From: Oceanospirillum linum | GTDB lineage: Bacteria; Pseudomonadota; Gammaproteobacteria; Pseudomonadales; Halomonadaceae | Length of the DNA: 64,000 nt | NCBI RefSeq assembly: GCF_900182785.1 | Contig: NZ_FXTS01000002.1 | Coordinates: 496,001 to 560,000 of the forward strand | Reading direction: 5' to 3' | In this document: piece by piece, positions 51,353-60,850 of the stretch | Layout of the letters: each line of letters begins with the position of its first letter | Position numbering within the stretch: the stretch's first letter is position 1 | Notes under the pieces: generated by a model | Database searches by the model: none | What the model was told of the DNA's origin: nothing | The model's input: only the letters and a program-made list of their open reading frames with translations | Made by a program: the position numbers and the translations under genes

Positions 51353-52927
51353 ATGTCACAAGTTTCTGTTACTCAAAGGGCGATAAAGGTCGACCCTGAT
51401 CGGTGCATTATTTCGACAACCGATAAAAAGGGAATTATTCAGGACTGTAACGACTATTTTGTTACTTTGTCCGGTTATGGGCATAACCAGCTCATCGGAG
51501 CCCCTCATAACATCATTCGGCATCCTGATATGCCGAAAGAAGCTTTTTCTGACCTTTGGAAACGGGTATCCAAAGGGGAAAACTGGATCGGCTTGGTTAA
51601 AAACCGTACCGCTGATGGTGATCACTACTGGGTTGATGCTTTTGTGACGCCGATTTTTGAAGGTTCGGAAATTACAGGGTATCAATCCGTTCGTCACAGC
51701 CCTGACCAGCCGGATGTTGATCGTGCTGATGAACTTTATAAGGCTATCAGAGGTGGGAAGGGGCTTCTGTCCCACTGGTTTAAAAGCAGGAGTCGCACTT
51801 TTATCACGTTTGCACAGGGCGTCTTGTTTACTTTACCCCTGTTGGTGTTGGCCCTCTGGATGGCTGATATCGCCCTGGATAAAAGCAGCCTGATTGTTAT
51901 CTTTTCTCTTCTTGGCCTAGGCTTTGCTGCTTTTCAGCAGTCGAAACAGTATCGCAGGCTGGCGGCTAAGTGTCGTAAGATCTACAGCGATCCACTGGGG
52001 CAGAAAGTCTACAGTAACTATCATGATGAAGTGGGTGAAGTTGATATCGCCCTGCATTATCTGGATCGCACAATGAAAACGGTTGTGAACCGTCTTGATA
52101 ATGCATCAGTCCATTTTCATCGCCATATTGAAGGGGTTTCTGAGCAGGTTGCTCAAGTGAGTTCTCAGACAGAGACTCAGCTTGATGAGCTGGCACAGAC
52201 CGCTACTGCTATGGAGCAAATCAGTGTTGTGACTGAAGAGGTCGCCCGTAACTGTGATGCGGCTGCCAGCGTTTCCCGAAAAACGGATGAAGTGAGCTAC
52301 TCGGGTCAGGAAATTGTGCGAAGAAGCGAGCAGGCGATACAGTCCTTATGCGATTCAGTGCGTAGTTCAACGGCTCAATTAGAAGCGTTACAGGAACAGA
52401 GTGAGAATATTAATCAGATTCTGGATGTGATTGGTGGCATAGCTGAACAGACAAACCTTCTGGCGCTAAATGCCGCTATTGAGGCAGCCCGTGCAGGTGA
52501 AGCAGGGCGAGGGTTTGCTGTTGTTGCGGATGAGGTCCGGGGGTTGGCCCATCGCTCTCAACAGTCAACGCTGGATATTCAGACTATTTTATCTCAGTTT
52601 CGTGATCAGACCCGTGAAGTGGTTAGCCGAATGCAAACTTCCGAATCACTGGCTGTTTCTACGGTTGACGAGATTAAACAGGCTGAGCAGGTATTGGCTG
52701 AACTTCAGGCGATTATCAGTCAGCTGGGTCAGATGAATATCCAGATCGCATCTGCCGCTGAAGAGCAATCTGCTGCAGCTAACGAGATGAAAGAGCGTAT
52801 TTCATTGATACATCAGTCAGCGCGGGCAACAGCTGATGCCAGTCGTGCGACCCGGCAGTCCAGCCTTCACCTGGTGGATGAAGCTAATGACCTGTCCAGC
52901 CTGATTCAGCGTTTCGGTCGGGCCTGA
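51353..52927 (+). CDS. Aer-type PAS chemoreceptor (methyl-accepting family)
   Basis: An energy- or redox-taxis receptor of 524 residues. The N-terminal PAS domain has the Aer-type sequence HNIIRHPDMPKEAFSDLW and ENWIGLVKNR, expected to bind FAD. One hydrophobic hairpin at about 155-195 anchors it without a periplasmic sensor, as in Aer. HAMP-like and signalling regions follow, including the conserved receptor tip EQTNLLALNAAIEAARAGE. There is no obvious C-terminal pentapeptide for CheR. ATG 51353 follows AAGGA. It is in an operon with the phosphodiesterase gene, which links aerotaxis to c-di-GMP turnover. Confidence 0.9.
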   Translation: MSQVSVTQRAIKVDPDRCIISTTDKKGIIQDCNDYFVTLSGYGHNQLIGAPHNIIRHPDMPKEAFSDLWKRVSKGENWIGLVKNRTADGDHYWVDAFVTPIFEGSEITGYQSVRHSPDQPDVDRADELYKAIRGGKGLLSHWFKSRSRTFITFAQGVLFTLPLLVLALWMADIALDKSSLIVIFSLLGLGFAAFQQSKQYRRLAAKCRKIYSDPLGQKVYSNYHDEVGEVDIALHYLDRTMKTVVNRLDNASVHFHRHIEGVSEQVAQVSSQTETQLDELAQTATAMEQISVVTEEVARNCDAAASVSRKTDEVSYSGQEIVRRSEQAIQSLCDSVRSSTAQLEALQEQSENINQILDVIGGIAEQTNLLALNAAIEAARAGEAGRGFAVVADEVRGLAHRSQQSTLDIQTILSQFRDQTREVVSRMQTSESLAVSTVDEIKQAEQVLAELQAIISQLGQMNIQIASAAEEQSAAANEMKERISLIHQSARATADASRATRQSSLHLVDEANDLSSLIQRFGRA

Positions 52928-52948
52928 AACCATCTGTTCTGATGTTCT

Positions 52949-52988
52949 GCCTGGCCGGAAGGAATATCTTTCCGTTCTCAGGCCTTTC
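52949..52988 (+). terminator. stem-loop after the aer-like gene
   Basis: GCCTG (52949-52953) pairs with CAGGC (52979-52983), and inside it CGGAAGG pairs with CTTTCCG with one wobble. TTTCT follows. It starts 22 bases after the receptor stop. Confidence 0.6.
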
Positions 52989-53138
52989 TAATTGGCCCGG
53001 TCAGCTATGCTTGCTCTATAGCAATGCTTGTTAGCACCAAATGCACTATGTTTCAGATAGCAGGTAAAAAAGCGCTCTACCAGATTTAAGATGAGAAAGC
53101 CTTGTAGCGCTGAGAGCTAAATCGAAAAGGAGTAGCCC

Positions 53139-53504
53139 ATGGCTGATGCCAGATTGTCACCTTGCCTGATAGAGTTTAGCCGGAAGATCGTTATGGCATT
53201 GCTTTTGCCAGCATCACTGTTGATGACAGGGTGTTTCTATAATGATGATACGCCATCAGGCAGTGCTACAGGTAAGCAGATGTATACGGAGTATTGCGCA
53301 AGTTGCCATAAGGCCAACGGTCTTGGAAAATTTCTGATGGGTATTCCTGCCAACGCTACCCACAAGCTGAGTCGGGCTGAAGTCGTAAAGCTGATCCGGG
53401 AAGGTGATCCCCGCTATCCCAGAATGCCCACTTTCCCGCAGATTAAGTTCAGCCAGGCTGATAAGATTGCACATTATTTAGCTGAACTTAAACAGCAGCG
53501 TTAG
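53139..53504 (+). CDS. cytochrome c lipoprotein
   Basis: A 121-residue monoheme cytochrome c, predicted to be a membrane-anchored electron carrier. A longish N-terminal region with basic residues is followed by a hydrophobic stretch and the lipobox LLMTGC (Cys32). The heme site is CASCH, and the distal Met candidate is in YPRMPTFP. ATG 53139 has AAGGAG about 9 bases upstream. It is a single gene; its partner oxidase or dehydrogenase is not adjacent, although a TsdBA-like pair lies 5 kb upstream. Confidence 0.85.
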   Translation: MADARLSPCLIEFSRKIVMALLLPASLLMTGCFYNDDTPSGSATGKQMYTEYCASCHKANGLGKFLMGIPANATHKLSRAEVVKLIREGDPRYPRMPTFPQIKFSQADKIAHYLAELKQQR

Positions 53505-53650
53505 TCACTACCATCCTGGCTCCAAAAGTTGCTGATGTTCATCGGCCAGCTCTGAAACAGAAATTAGAAACTGATATAATGCTTATATTAGCCTGGTGTT
53601 ACTGTGTTCACGTCACCGGGCTTCCGCATCTTAGAGGTTTTTGAATTTTA

Positions 53651-54124
53651 ATGAGTTATATTGATTTAGACACTTACTCAAAGCGCTGGATTTTTCGCCA
53701 TAAAGACCTGCCCATTACCGCTGAGGATCTGACTGCTATTAAGCCAATGACAGCAGAGCGCTCGGCACAGCTGTGGCAGTCGCAGATTAGCCAGAAAAGC
53801 TCAGACCATAGCTTTTTTCAAAAAGATGACTGGGCAGGTAATAGTAAAACCTGGTTAGAAAATGGACCCTGGCAACAGGCCTGGGACTGCAGTCGCAATG
53901 ATCTCCCTGAATTAATGCAGCAGCACTTTGACTGGGAAGACAATACAACGGTTTATGTTTGTTATGACAGCGAGCATATTATCGAAACCACATGGGCTGT
54001 TTTCTGCCGGGCGTGGAAAAACTTCCTCTTCCTGGATGATGGGACGCTACTCATTGGCCGGAAGCGTAAGCAGGTTGCACAATTCTTTGACAATGGTGAT
54101 ATGCGCATTGGCCTTCGGCCATAA
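53651..54124 (+). CDS. DUF2947 family protein
   Basis: A 157-residue cytoplasmic protein of unknown function, rich in Trp (about eight) and acidic residues. The pattern (KRWIFRHKDLPI near the start, ETTWAVFCRAWKNFLFLDD in the middle, FFDNGDMRIGLRP at the end) matches DUF2947. No catalytic motif is recognisable. It ends 46 bases before sbcD in the same direction and may be cotranscribed with it. Confidence 0.78.
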   Translation: MSYIDLDTYSKRWIFRHKDLPITAEDLTAIKPMTAERSAQLWQSQISQKSSDHSFFQKDDWAGNSKTWLENGPWQQAWDCSRNDLPELMQQHFDWEDNTTVYVCYDSEHIIETTWAVFCRAWKNFLFLDDGTLLIGRKRKQVAQFFDNGDMRIGLRP

Positions 54125-54170
54125 CTGATGTGTTCGCTTGACTGTCTGCTTTCCGTTTCAGGGATGTTAT

Positions 54171-55415
54171 ATGAGAATTCTGCACACCTCCGACTGGCAT
54201 TTAGGTCAGTTGTTTTATGGTAAAAGCCGGGAGCAGGAACAAGGCGCCTTTCTGGATTGGCTTTTAGATCAGGTAAAGCAAAAATCCATTGATGCCGTGA
54301 TTGTCGCTGGTGACCTGTTTGATACCGGAACGCCTCCCAGTTATGCCCGAGCACTCTATAATCGCTTTATTGTTCGCTTGCATCAGGAAAGCCCGGACTG
54401 TCAGCTAATCTTACTGGCGGGTAATCATGATTCTGTCGCGGTACTTAATGAATCGAAAGCGCTTCTCCAGGCGCTGAACACCCGAGTGATCGCCGGCGCT
54501 GACCCTGAAGGTATCGCCATGGATACCTGTCAAACTTATGATGATGTCCTGATCCCTTTAACGAATAAACTCGGTGAGACAGACGCTATACTCTGTGCGG
54601 TCCCTTTTCTTCGTCCCAGTGATCTAATACGCTCAAAGGCCGGCTTGTCTGCGGATGAAAGAAAGCAGCAGCTGCAGCAACAGATCAGTGATTATTACCA
54701 ACAGCTGTACCAGATGGCTAAACAACACTACCCGCAGCAACCTGTCGTTATGACGGGACACCTCACCACTGTTGGAGCATCCACATCTGAATCGGTTCAG
54801 GATATCTATATCGGTACACTGGATGCTTTTCCGGCGTCTGCGTTTCCTCCGGCGGATTATATTGCCCTTGGTCATATTCATCGGCCTCAGAAAGTTGCAA
54901 AAACCGAACATATTCGCTATTGCGGCTCACCTCTGGCGTTAAGCTTTGATGAGAAAGTTAAAGAAAAGCAGGTCTTAATTGCTGAACTGGATTCTGACAA
55001 CGGGTTTATGGGTACAGAGAGTGTCTCTGTTCCGGTTTTCCAACCGATGCAGCGCATCACTGGTAGCTTGTCTGAAATTGAAGCTGAGATAGAGCAACTG
55101 CCTGCTCAGTTTGAGTCATGGGACGATGGCCAGCGTCTATGGCTTGAAATTAATGTTAAGACAGATGATTACTTGTCAGATCTGCAGCCCCGTATTGAGG
55201 CCATGATCGGTGACCTGCCTGTGGATCTGCTTCGTTTGCGCCGAGACAGCCGACGTCAATCCAGCTTAGCGGATTATCACCATGGGGCTCAGCTCGATGA
55301 GCTGACACCTGAAGATGTGTTTCTGAAACGCCTGGAACAGGAGCCGTTGGAAGAAGAGCGTAAGCATGCGCTTATAGATTGCTTCCGGCAGATTCAGGGA
55401 GAGATCAAAGCGTGA
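54171..55415 (+). CDS. sbcD: nuclease subunit of the SbcCD complex
   Basis: Mn-dependent nuclease (Mre11 homologue) that opens DNA hairpins and trims ends together with SbcC. The 414-residue protein starts with the phosphoesterase motif TSDWHLG (Asp8, His10), followed by GDLFDTG, GNHDS, TGHLTT and GHIH, so all metal-binding motifs are intact. ATG 54171 is chosen because it begins the family sequence MRILHTSDWHLG; the longer frame adds 11 unrelated residues. The last bases overlap sbcC (GTGA). Confidence 0.95.
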   Translation: MRILHTSDWHLGQLFYGKSREQEQGAFLDWLLDQVKQKSIDAVIVAGDLFDTGTPPSYARALYNRFIVRLHQESPDCQLILLAGNHDSVAVLNESKALLQALNTRVIAGADPEGIAMDTCQTYDDVLIPLTNKLGETDAILCAVPFLRPSDLIRSKAGLSADERKQQLQQQISDYYQQLYQMAKQHYPQQPVVMTGHLTTVGASTSESVQDIYIGTLDAFPASAFPPADYIALGHIHRPQKVAKTEHIRYCGSPLALSFDEKVKEKQVLIAELDSDNGFMGTESVSVPVFQPMQRITGSLSEIEAEIEQLPAQFESWDDGQRLWLEINVKTDDYLSDLQPRIEAMIGDLPVDLLRLRRDSRRQSSLADYHHGAQLDELTPEDVFLKRLEQEPLEEERKHALIDCFRQIQGEIKA

Positions 55416-58400
55416 AAATTCTGACCGTCCGGTTAAAAAATCTGAATGCCCTGAAAGGGGAGTGGAAAATTGATTTTACACAGGAGCCCTTCGACAGTAG
55501 TGCTATTTTTGCCATTGTAGGGGCGACCGGAGCCGGCAAAACAACCCTATTGGATGCTATCTGTCTGGCGCTTTACCATGAAACTCCTCGCTTGCAGGTT
55601 TCCGGCTCCGACAATCAGTTAATGACCCACCATACTCAGGACTGTTTGGCAGAAGTTGAATTTGCCATCAATGGTGAGCGGTATCGGGCATTTTGGGCTC
55701 AACGCAAAGCCGCCAGAACGCAACGCCTGCAGGCACCGACAGTGGAGCTTGCTGATGGCGAGGGCCGTATCCTAGCCAGTAAAACCACCGATAAAAAACG
55801 CCTTATCGAAACACTGACCGGCCTTGATTTCAATCGCTTCACTAAGTCTATGCTGTTATCACAGGGGCAGTTTGCGGCCTTTCTTAATGCCAGTGGAAGC
55901 GAACGCGCCGGATTGCTGGAAAAGCTGACCGGTACCGAAGTCTATGGACAGATATCCGAGCGGGTCTTTCAGCGCCACAGAGAAGAGCAGGATGTGGTTA
56001 CGCAACTCAAATATCGGCTGGAAGGTGTTGAGCTACTCACCCCAGATCAGATCAGCGAATGTGAAGCTGTTCTGGCTGCTAAGGAAGCGGCCCTTCAGGA
56101 TGCTTTACCAGCCCGGAAACGTCTTAATGAAGAGCTGAGCGCCTTTAAACAGCTGGAAACCCTCTGGCATAAAAGCGAACAAGCGGAATCCGAGCTGAAA
56201 GTCGCTCAGTCTGCTTTTAAAACTCACAAAGAAGTTCTTAGTGCCCTTGATAAAGCTGGCCCTGCACAAAAAATTCTGGCTCAGTATCAGAAGGTCCAGG
56301 AGCTGGATCAGGTCAGAGCAGAGGCTGAACAACGCAAGACAGAGCTTTACGCGGCCCATCAGCGTCAGGATGCTGAGCGTCAAAAAGCTGAACATCGTTT
56401 CAATACTGCGAATACGGCCCTCAAAGCAGATAAAGTTAACAAAGCGGAAGCAGAAAAGCGCCTGAATGAAGAACTCGCGCCACTGGATGAAAAGATTCGT
56501 CAGTTTGAATCTCAGATAGCAGAGCAGCAACGCTTGCTTGAGCCTGAAGAGAAACAGCTTCTGTCCTATAAGGACAAGAAACAGCAGCTGGCTTCAGATC
56601 TTAATCAGCAGCAACACTATTTACTGCAAAACCAGCAGTGGCTGCAGAATAATGCCCATTGCGGCATACTGTCTGAGAACTTGCCGACAATAACAGAGCA
56701 GTTTAAACGCCGGTTGGAACATCATCAGGAGATCCTGCGTCTCGCTGATCAGGAAAAAAATGCGGACCAGCAGCTGCAGGAGATTGGTGAACACCTCCAG
56801 CCTCTGGAGCAGCAAACCAAGGGCTTTGAAGCCGAACGAACTACCCTTACTCAACAATTATCTCCCCTTGAGCAGCAGCTTCAGCAACACCCTCTGCAAA
56901 ATGATGAGCTGGCCCGTTCACTTCTGAATGAGCTTTACCAGCTCCCGGAGCCTGTCCAGCAGCTGGCCTATTATCAGCAGGAATATCTGAAACTCGCCGA
57001 ACAGTTACATCAGCAAGGGCAGGAGATCAATCGTTACGAAGAGCAAGCCGACTCTTTAGATAAAGAGCGCACGCCACTTCGGGATGAATACAAAAAGCTG
57101 AATGCCCATCTTCAGGATCTTGAAAAATTGCTCGAGCGTGAGCGTCAGATTGCTGCCCTGGAGGATGCCCGCAATCGTTTGCAACCCGATGAGGCCTGCC
57201 CGTTGTGTGGTTCTCATGATCATCCCGGAATTAATGAATATCGGGCCATTGAGTTAAGTCAGACCGAGACACGGCTGCATAGCATGCGGGATCAGCTGGA
57301 GCAGACCCGAAAAAAAGGGGAGCAGCTGAGCAACCAGATTGACCAGCTCAAGGTACGGATTGAATCGTTGCAGCAAGACCAGCGACAGAAGCAGCAAAGT
57401 CTGCAGCAAACCGAAACGGAGTGGCAACAGACCTGTCAGAGTGTTTGTAACCGGGTATCTGGTATAGAAAAATCACTTTTAAATCAATCGACGGGAAATC
57501 TGAATGAGCTTCTTGATAAGCTGATTCAGTATTTCAGGCAGCCCGTAGCGCTACCGGGACTCCCGACTGAATTCGCAGCTCAGGGCGTTCATATCCTCAA
57601 GGCCGCAAGTCAATCTGTTCAGACCTGTATCGATGAACGTGAGTTTCTGAAACAGAAGATCTGGCAGATTCAGCAAAAGCTTCATGAGCGGGAAACCGGC
57701 AATCAGGATGCTCAGAAACAGATCCATCAGCTACAACGCCAGCTTGAGCGTTTTCTTGCCCAAAAAGAGCAGTGCAAAGCTGATCGTATCAAACTTGAAC
57801 AGCAGGTTATCAGCCTCGAACAGATGTTGGTTCAAAGCTTGCGTCAGATAGGCTTAAATGAGGCGCTGCCGGAACTGGAACAGCAGCATACCTTGCTGGA
57901 TCAGCTTCGTATGCAGATGAACGAATGGCAGCAGGCGACGGAAAACCAGCGACAAGCGGATCAGAAGCAGCGTGAATTACAGTTGCAACTTAATAATCTG
58001 CAGGTGCAGGCTGAAGAGCAGGAAAAACGTTGCCAGTTGATAAAAGAACAGCTTGGAGCGTTGCAAAAGAGCTGGCAATCTCTGAAAGAGGAGCGTCATC
58101 TGTCATTCGGCAGTGCGAGCCTTGATGAGGAGCGTATGCGTTTGAGAGCGCAGTTGGAGCATTCTGAAAGGCACCTTGAACAGATGCGGATTCAGTTTAC
58201 CCAGCAAAAAGAGAAGTCCGATGAACTGAAGGCCCGGCTGAGTCAGCAAACGTCTTACTGTCAGGAGGCAGGCGATAAGCTAAAAGCGGCGGATGAAAGC
58301 TGGCAGAACACTTTAGCAGCCAGCCCCTTCAAAACACAAAAGGCCTTTGAACAGGCTGTGCCGGATTCCGCGGAGTATGAAGGCTGGCAAGTTCTGAAAA

Positions 58401-59266
58401 CAGAGCTGGATGAAGCACTTCGCGATGCGGAAGTGACCCTGAAAGTTAACAGAGAATCGCTGGAGCAATTTGTCGCCTCGGTCGCTTCAGAGTTTCAGGA
58501 TGCGGGATGTGTGCCATCTGATGATTCCGTCTGGTTGAGCCTTCAGGAGACCTTATCGTCTAAGTCCGTCAATATGGCACTCAGAAAGATCCCGGCTTTA
58601 GAGCGCAGTCTTACGGAGCATGAACAGGAGATCGAAGCACTTAAGACTGAAATCACGGAGCAGAAGCAGGTTCTAAAGCAGGATCAGCAGCGACGGGAAG
58701 GGGTGAAATCTCTCGCTGAGGAGATCGACAGGCAACAGCAGCAAGCTGACCTGTGGGCCCAGATGAATCAGATGCTTGGTTCCGCCAATGGCGATAAGTT
58801 CCGCCGCTTTGCTCAAGGGTTAACACTTGAGTATCTGGTTGAACTGGCGAATCGACAGCTATTACAACTGCATGACCGCTACCAGCTAAGACGCAAAGTC
58901 AATTCTGAGCTTGAAATAGAAATTCTCGACACCTGGCAGGCTGATGCGGTGCGTGACACTCGCACACTTTCCGGCGGAGAGAGTTTTCTGGTGAGCCTGG
59001 CTCTTGCCTTGGCTTTGTCAGATCTTGTCAGTCATAAAGTGCGTATTGATTCACTTTTTCTTGATGAAGGCTTTGGTACACTCGACAGCGATACCCTGGA
59101 GATGGCACTGAATGCGCTGGATAATTTAAACGCCAGCGGAAAGATGATTGGTGTGATCAGTCATATTAGTGCGATGAAGGAGCGTATTCCGGTTCAGATT
59201 CGAGTTAATAAAAAAGCCGGTCTTGGTATTAGTGTGTTGGATGAGTGTTTCCGCTCTGGCGCTTGA
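55412..59266 (+). CDS. sbcC: SMC-like ATPase subunit of the SbcCD complex
   Basis: Rad50 homologue of 1284 residues that holds DNA and drives SbcD. The start is GTG 55412, overlapping the sbcD stop (GTGA). The N-terminal ATPase half has Walker A GATGAGKT at 37-44. Two long Gln/Glu-rich coiled-coil arms flank the zinc hook CPLCGS with Cys596 and Cys599 near the middle. The C-terminal half has the signature LSGGES at 1186-1191 and Walker B LDEGFGTLD with Asp1218 and Glu1219. The glutamine content of the coils is unusually high, but the frame is unbroken. Confidence 0.95.
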   Translation: MKILTVRLKNLNALKGEWKIDFTQEPFDSSAIFAIVGATGAGKTTLLDAICLALYHETPRLQVSGSDNQLMTHHTQDCLAEVEFAINGERYRAFWAQRKAARTQRLQAPTVELADGEGRILASKTTDKKRLIETLTGLDFNRFTKSMLLSQGQFAAFLNASGSERAGLLEKLTGTEVYGQISERVFQRHREEQDVVTQLKYRLEGVELLTPDQISECEAVLAAKEAALQDALPARKRLNEELSAFKQLETLWHKSEQAESELKVAQSAFKTHKEVLSALDKAGPAQKILAQYQKVQELDQVRAEAEQRKTELYAAHQRQDAERQKAEHRFNTANTALKADKVNKAEAEKRLNEELAPLDEKIRQFESQIAEQQRLLEPEEKQLLSYKDKKQQLASDLNQQQHYLLQNQQWLQNNAHCGILSENLPTITEQFKRRLEHHQEILRLADQEKNADQQLQEIGEHLQPLEQQTKGFEAERTTLTQQLSPLEQQLQQHPLQNDELARSLLNELYQLPEPVQQLAYYQQEYLKLAEQLHQQGQEINRYEEQADSLDKERTPLRDEYKKLNAHLQDLEKLLERERQIAALEDARNRLQPDEACPLCGSHDHPGINEYRAIELSQTETRLHSMRDQLEQTRKKGEQLSNQIDQLKVRIESLQQDQRQKQQSLQQTETEWQQTCQSVCNRVSGIEKSLLNQSTGNLNELLDKLIQYFRQPVALPGLPTEFAAQGVHILKAASQSVQTCIDEREFLKQKIWQIQQKLHERETGNQDAQKQIHQLQRQLERFLAQKEQCKADRIKLEQQVISLEQMLVQSLRQIGLNEALPELEQQHTLLDQLRMQMNEWQQATENQRQADQKQRELQLQLNNLQVQAEEQEKRCQLIKEQLGALQKSWQSLKEERHLSFGSASLDEERMRLRAQLEHSERHLEQMRIQFTQQKEKSDELKARLSQQTSYCQEAGDKLKAADESWQNTLAASPFKTQKAFEQAVPDSAEYEGWQVLKTELDEALRDAEVTLKVNRESLEQFVASVASEFQDAGCVPSDDSVWLSLQETLSSKSVNMALRKIPALERSLTEHEQEIEALKTEITEQKQVLKQDQQRREGVKSLAEEIDRQQQQADLWAQMNQMLGSANGDKFRRFAQGLTLEYLVELANRQLLQLHDRYQLRRKVNSELEIEILDTWQADAVRDTRTLSGGESFLVSLALALALSDLVSHKVRIDSLFLDEGFGTLDSDTLEMALNALDNLNASGKMIGVISHISAMKERIPVQIRVNKKAGLGISVLDECFRSGA

Positions 59267-59418
59267 TTAGATCACTCTGAGTACACCGAAAATGCTGGCC
59301 TTAAAGAGATCTGTTTTGGTTTTTATATATGCGATAAAACAGTCGTCTTGCGGGCGCGGTTTGCAATGGCTGTGCTCCTGACGGTCATATCCATGACGCT
59401 TAATAAAGAATCTTTGTT

Positions 59419-60501
59419 ATGTTCATTCCAGCTGTAACATCATTAGTTACTTTTCTGTTAAAACGGCCCAGTCTGGCCACCAGAGGTTTGCTTGTTCTTC
59501 TGGTGGCTATTGCAGGTTGCAGTCAGCCTAAAATCATTAGCAATGAAGCGCACAGCATCAGGGATATTGACAGGGACGCCACTGCTGATCAGAGACTTCC
59601 ACTTCCTCTGACACGCCAGGCCGAGCTAAAGGGCGTTCAGGTTTCCCACCAGGATCAACACACCTGTGGGTTCGCGGCATTAGCTGCAATGATTCATGAT
59701 AAGAGCTATTTTGTTCAGCCATCAGATCTGCCGGGACTGGACTGCTATTCATCAGGACAGAAGGGGACATCCTCTGTTGCTGTAGTCAATGCCGGTCGTG
59801 GCCTCGGGCTGTTAGCCTACAAACTTAAGCCTGATCTGGCCCATCTTCTGCTTCAGGTTGAAGCAGGGTTTCCTGTTCTTGTATTAAGCCATCCAATGGC
59901 AAGCTCAGAATCCCGGGATTATTTTTCTGTCCTTACGGGTTATAATCTTGACCGGCAGGAGCTGACGTTAAGCTCTGAGATAGCAGGGACTGAGTCTATC
60001 GACATGCAAACCTTTGCAACCTCCTGGGGGCGCTCCGGTGGTTGGGCTTATCTCTTTCTGGAGCCGGGTCAGACTCCGGTTGCAGCAGCCCCGAAAGACT
60101 ACCTCGCCGCCAGTCTCGACCTTGCAGATATTGGATTAAGTGTTTCAGCACAAAAGGCGCTGGAGCAGGGTATAGCACTGTGGCCGGAATCAGATGCTAT
60201 GCGTCAGGCACTCTCCAATGCTTATTTTCAGTCTGGCTTGCTTGATTCAGCTTCGGATATTTTACTCGATAGCCCATCTCTGAGCCGGTCAGGTGAACTG
60301 TGGAACAGAATTGCTTATATTCAGCAGGCGAGACAATGCTATAGCAGCGCTTTTCAGGCGGTTCAGTGCGCGGTTACATTATCACCGGATGATCTCAGTA
60401 TTCAGCAGAGTCTGCAGGATATTCTGGCTAAAACAGATCGCCCGGATGGTGACACGTTATGCCCTCAGCTCACATGTCCTCAGCTGGTTGAAGGTTTCTG
60501 A
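59419..60501 (+). CDS. PA2778-family C39-like lipoprotein with TPR region
   Basis: A 360-residue envelope lipoprotein (lipobox VAIAGC, Cys34). Residues 70-215 resemble a C39-type papain-like peptidase with the Cys box HTCGFAALA (Cys83). The usual histidine before the V-x-x-GY segment is Asp167 (RDYFSVLTGYN), so peptidase activity is doubtful unless another His serves. Residues about 225-345 look like TPR helices. The function of the family is not known to me. ATG 59419 was used. A stem-loop follows at 60529-60563. Confidence 0.75.
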   Translation: MFIPAVTSLVTFLLKRPSLATRGLLVLLVAIAGCSQPKIISNEAHSIRDIDRDATADQRLPLPLTRQAELKGVQVSHQDQHTCGFAALAAMIHDKSYFVQPSDLPGLDCYSSGQKGTSSVAVVNAGRGLGLLAYKLKPDLAHLLLQVEAGFPVLVLSHPMASSESRDYFSVLTGYNLDRQELTLSSEIAGTESIDMQTFATSWGRSGGWAYLFLEPGQTPVAAAPKDYLAASLDLADIGLSVSAQKALEQGIALWPESDAMRQALSNAYFQSGLLDSASDILLDSPSLSRSGELWNRIAYIQQARQCYSSAFQAVQCAVTLSPDDLSIQQSLQDILAKTDRPDGDTLCPQLTCPQLVEGF

Positions 60502-60528
60502 TATACCCTCTGATAAACCGGCGCTCAT

Positions 60529-60563
60529 AAAAGGGCTTCCATATACAGTTGGAGGCCTTTTTT
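60529..60563 (+). terminator. terminator after the PA2778-family gene
   Basis: The arm at 60529-60541 pairs imperfectly with 60550-60563 around an 8-base loop, ending in a run of T's. It is 28 bases past the stop. Confidence 0.65.
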
Positions 60564-60690
60564 CATATTACTGCTCCATATTCTGACCAGAAGGATTTCC
60601 CTCTTTAGTTTTTGGGTTGTAACGGCTTGTTTTCCGGTTTTTTATCGCCACGGGCAGGCTGTTAATCAGTTGTTTTAATTTGATGAATAA

Positions 60691-60720
60691 TTAACATGTC
60701 ATACCAGACATATTTACTCT
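60691..60720 (+). promoter_or_regulatory. candidate promoter with embedded inverted repeat
   Basis: TTAACA (60691-60696) could be a -35 box, and TACTCT (60715-60720) a weak -10 box 18 bases later. Between them is ATGTC-ATACCA-GACAT (60696-60711), a perfect 5-base inverted repeat with a 6-base centre. This is the size and place of a TetR-type operator. It is 131 bases before the RND adaptor gene. Assignment is inference from position and symmetry. Confidence 0.35.
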
Positions 60721-60850
60721 AGTATTCTCAGCCCAATATTTATCCTGTGGATGCATGTTAAGACTCTTGTTCTGCATCTGTCAGGCGGATAGATAACTGT
60801 CTATAAACTGACCTAACTTTTTTTGACCCCAAACCCGAGGAATTAAACTG

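Larger units (their letters stand above)
60502..60850. other. 349-base gap holding a terminator and a promoter with a palindrome
   Basis: No gene. Besides the stem-loop at 60529-60563 and the palindrome at 60696-60711, GATGCA and TGCATC form a small repeat near 60752-60780 that would lie in the leader of the adaptor gene. Confidence 0.5.
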
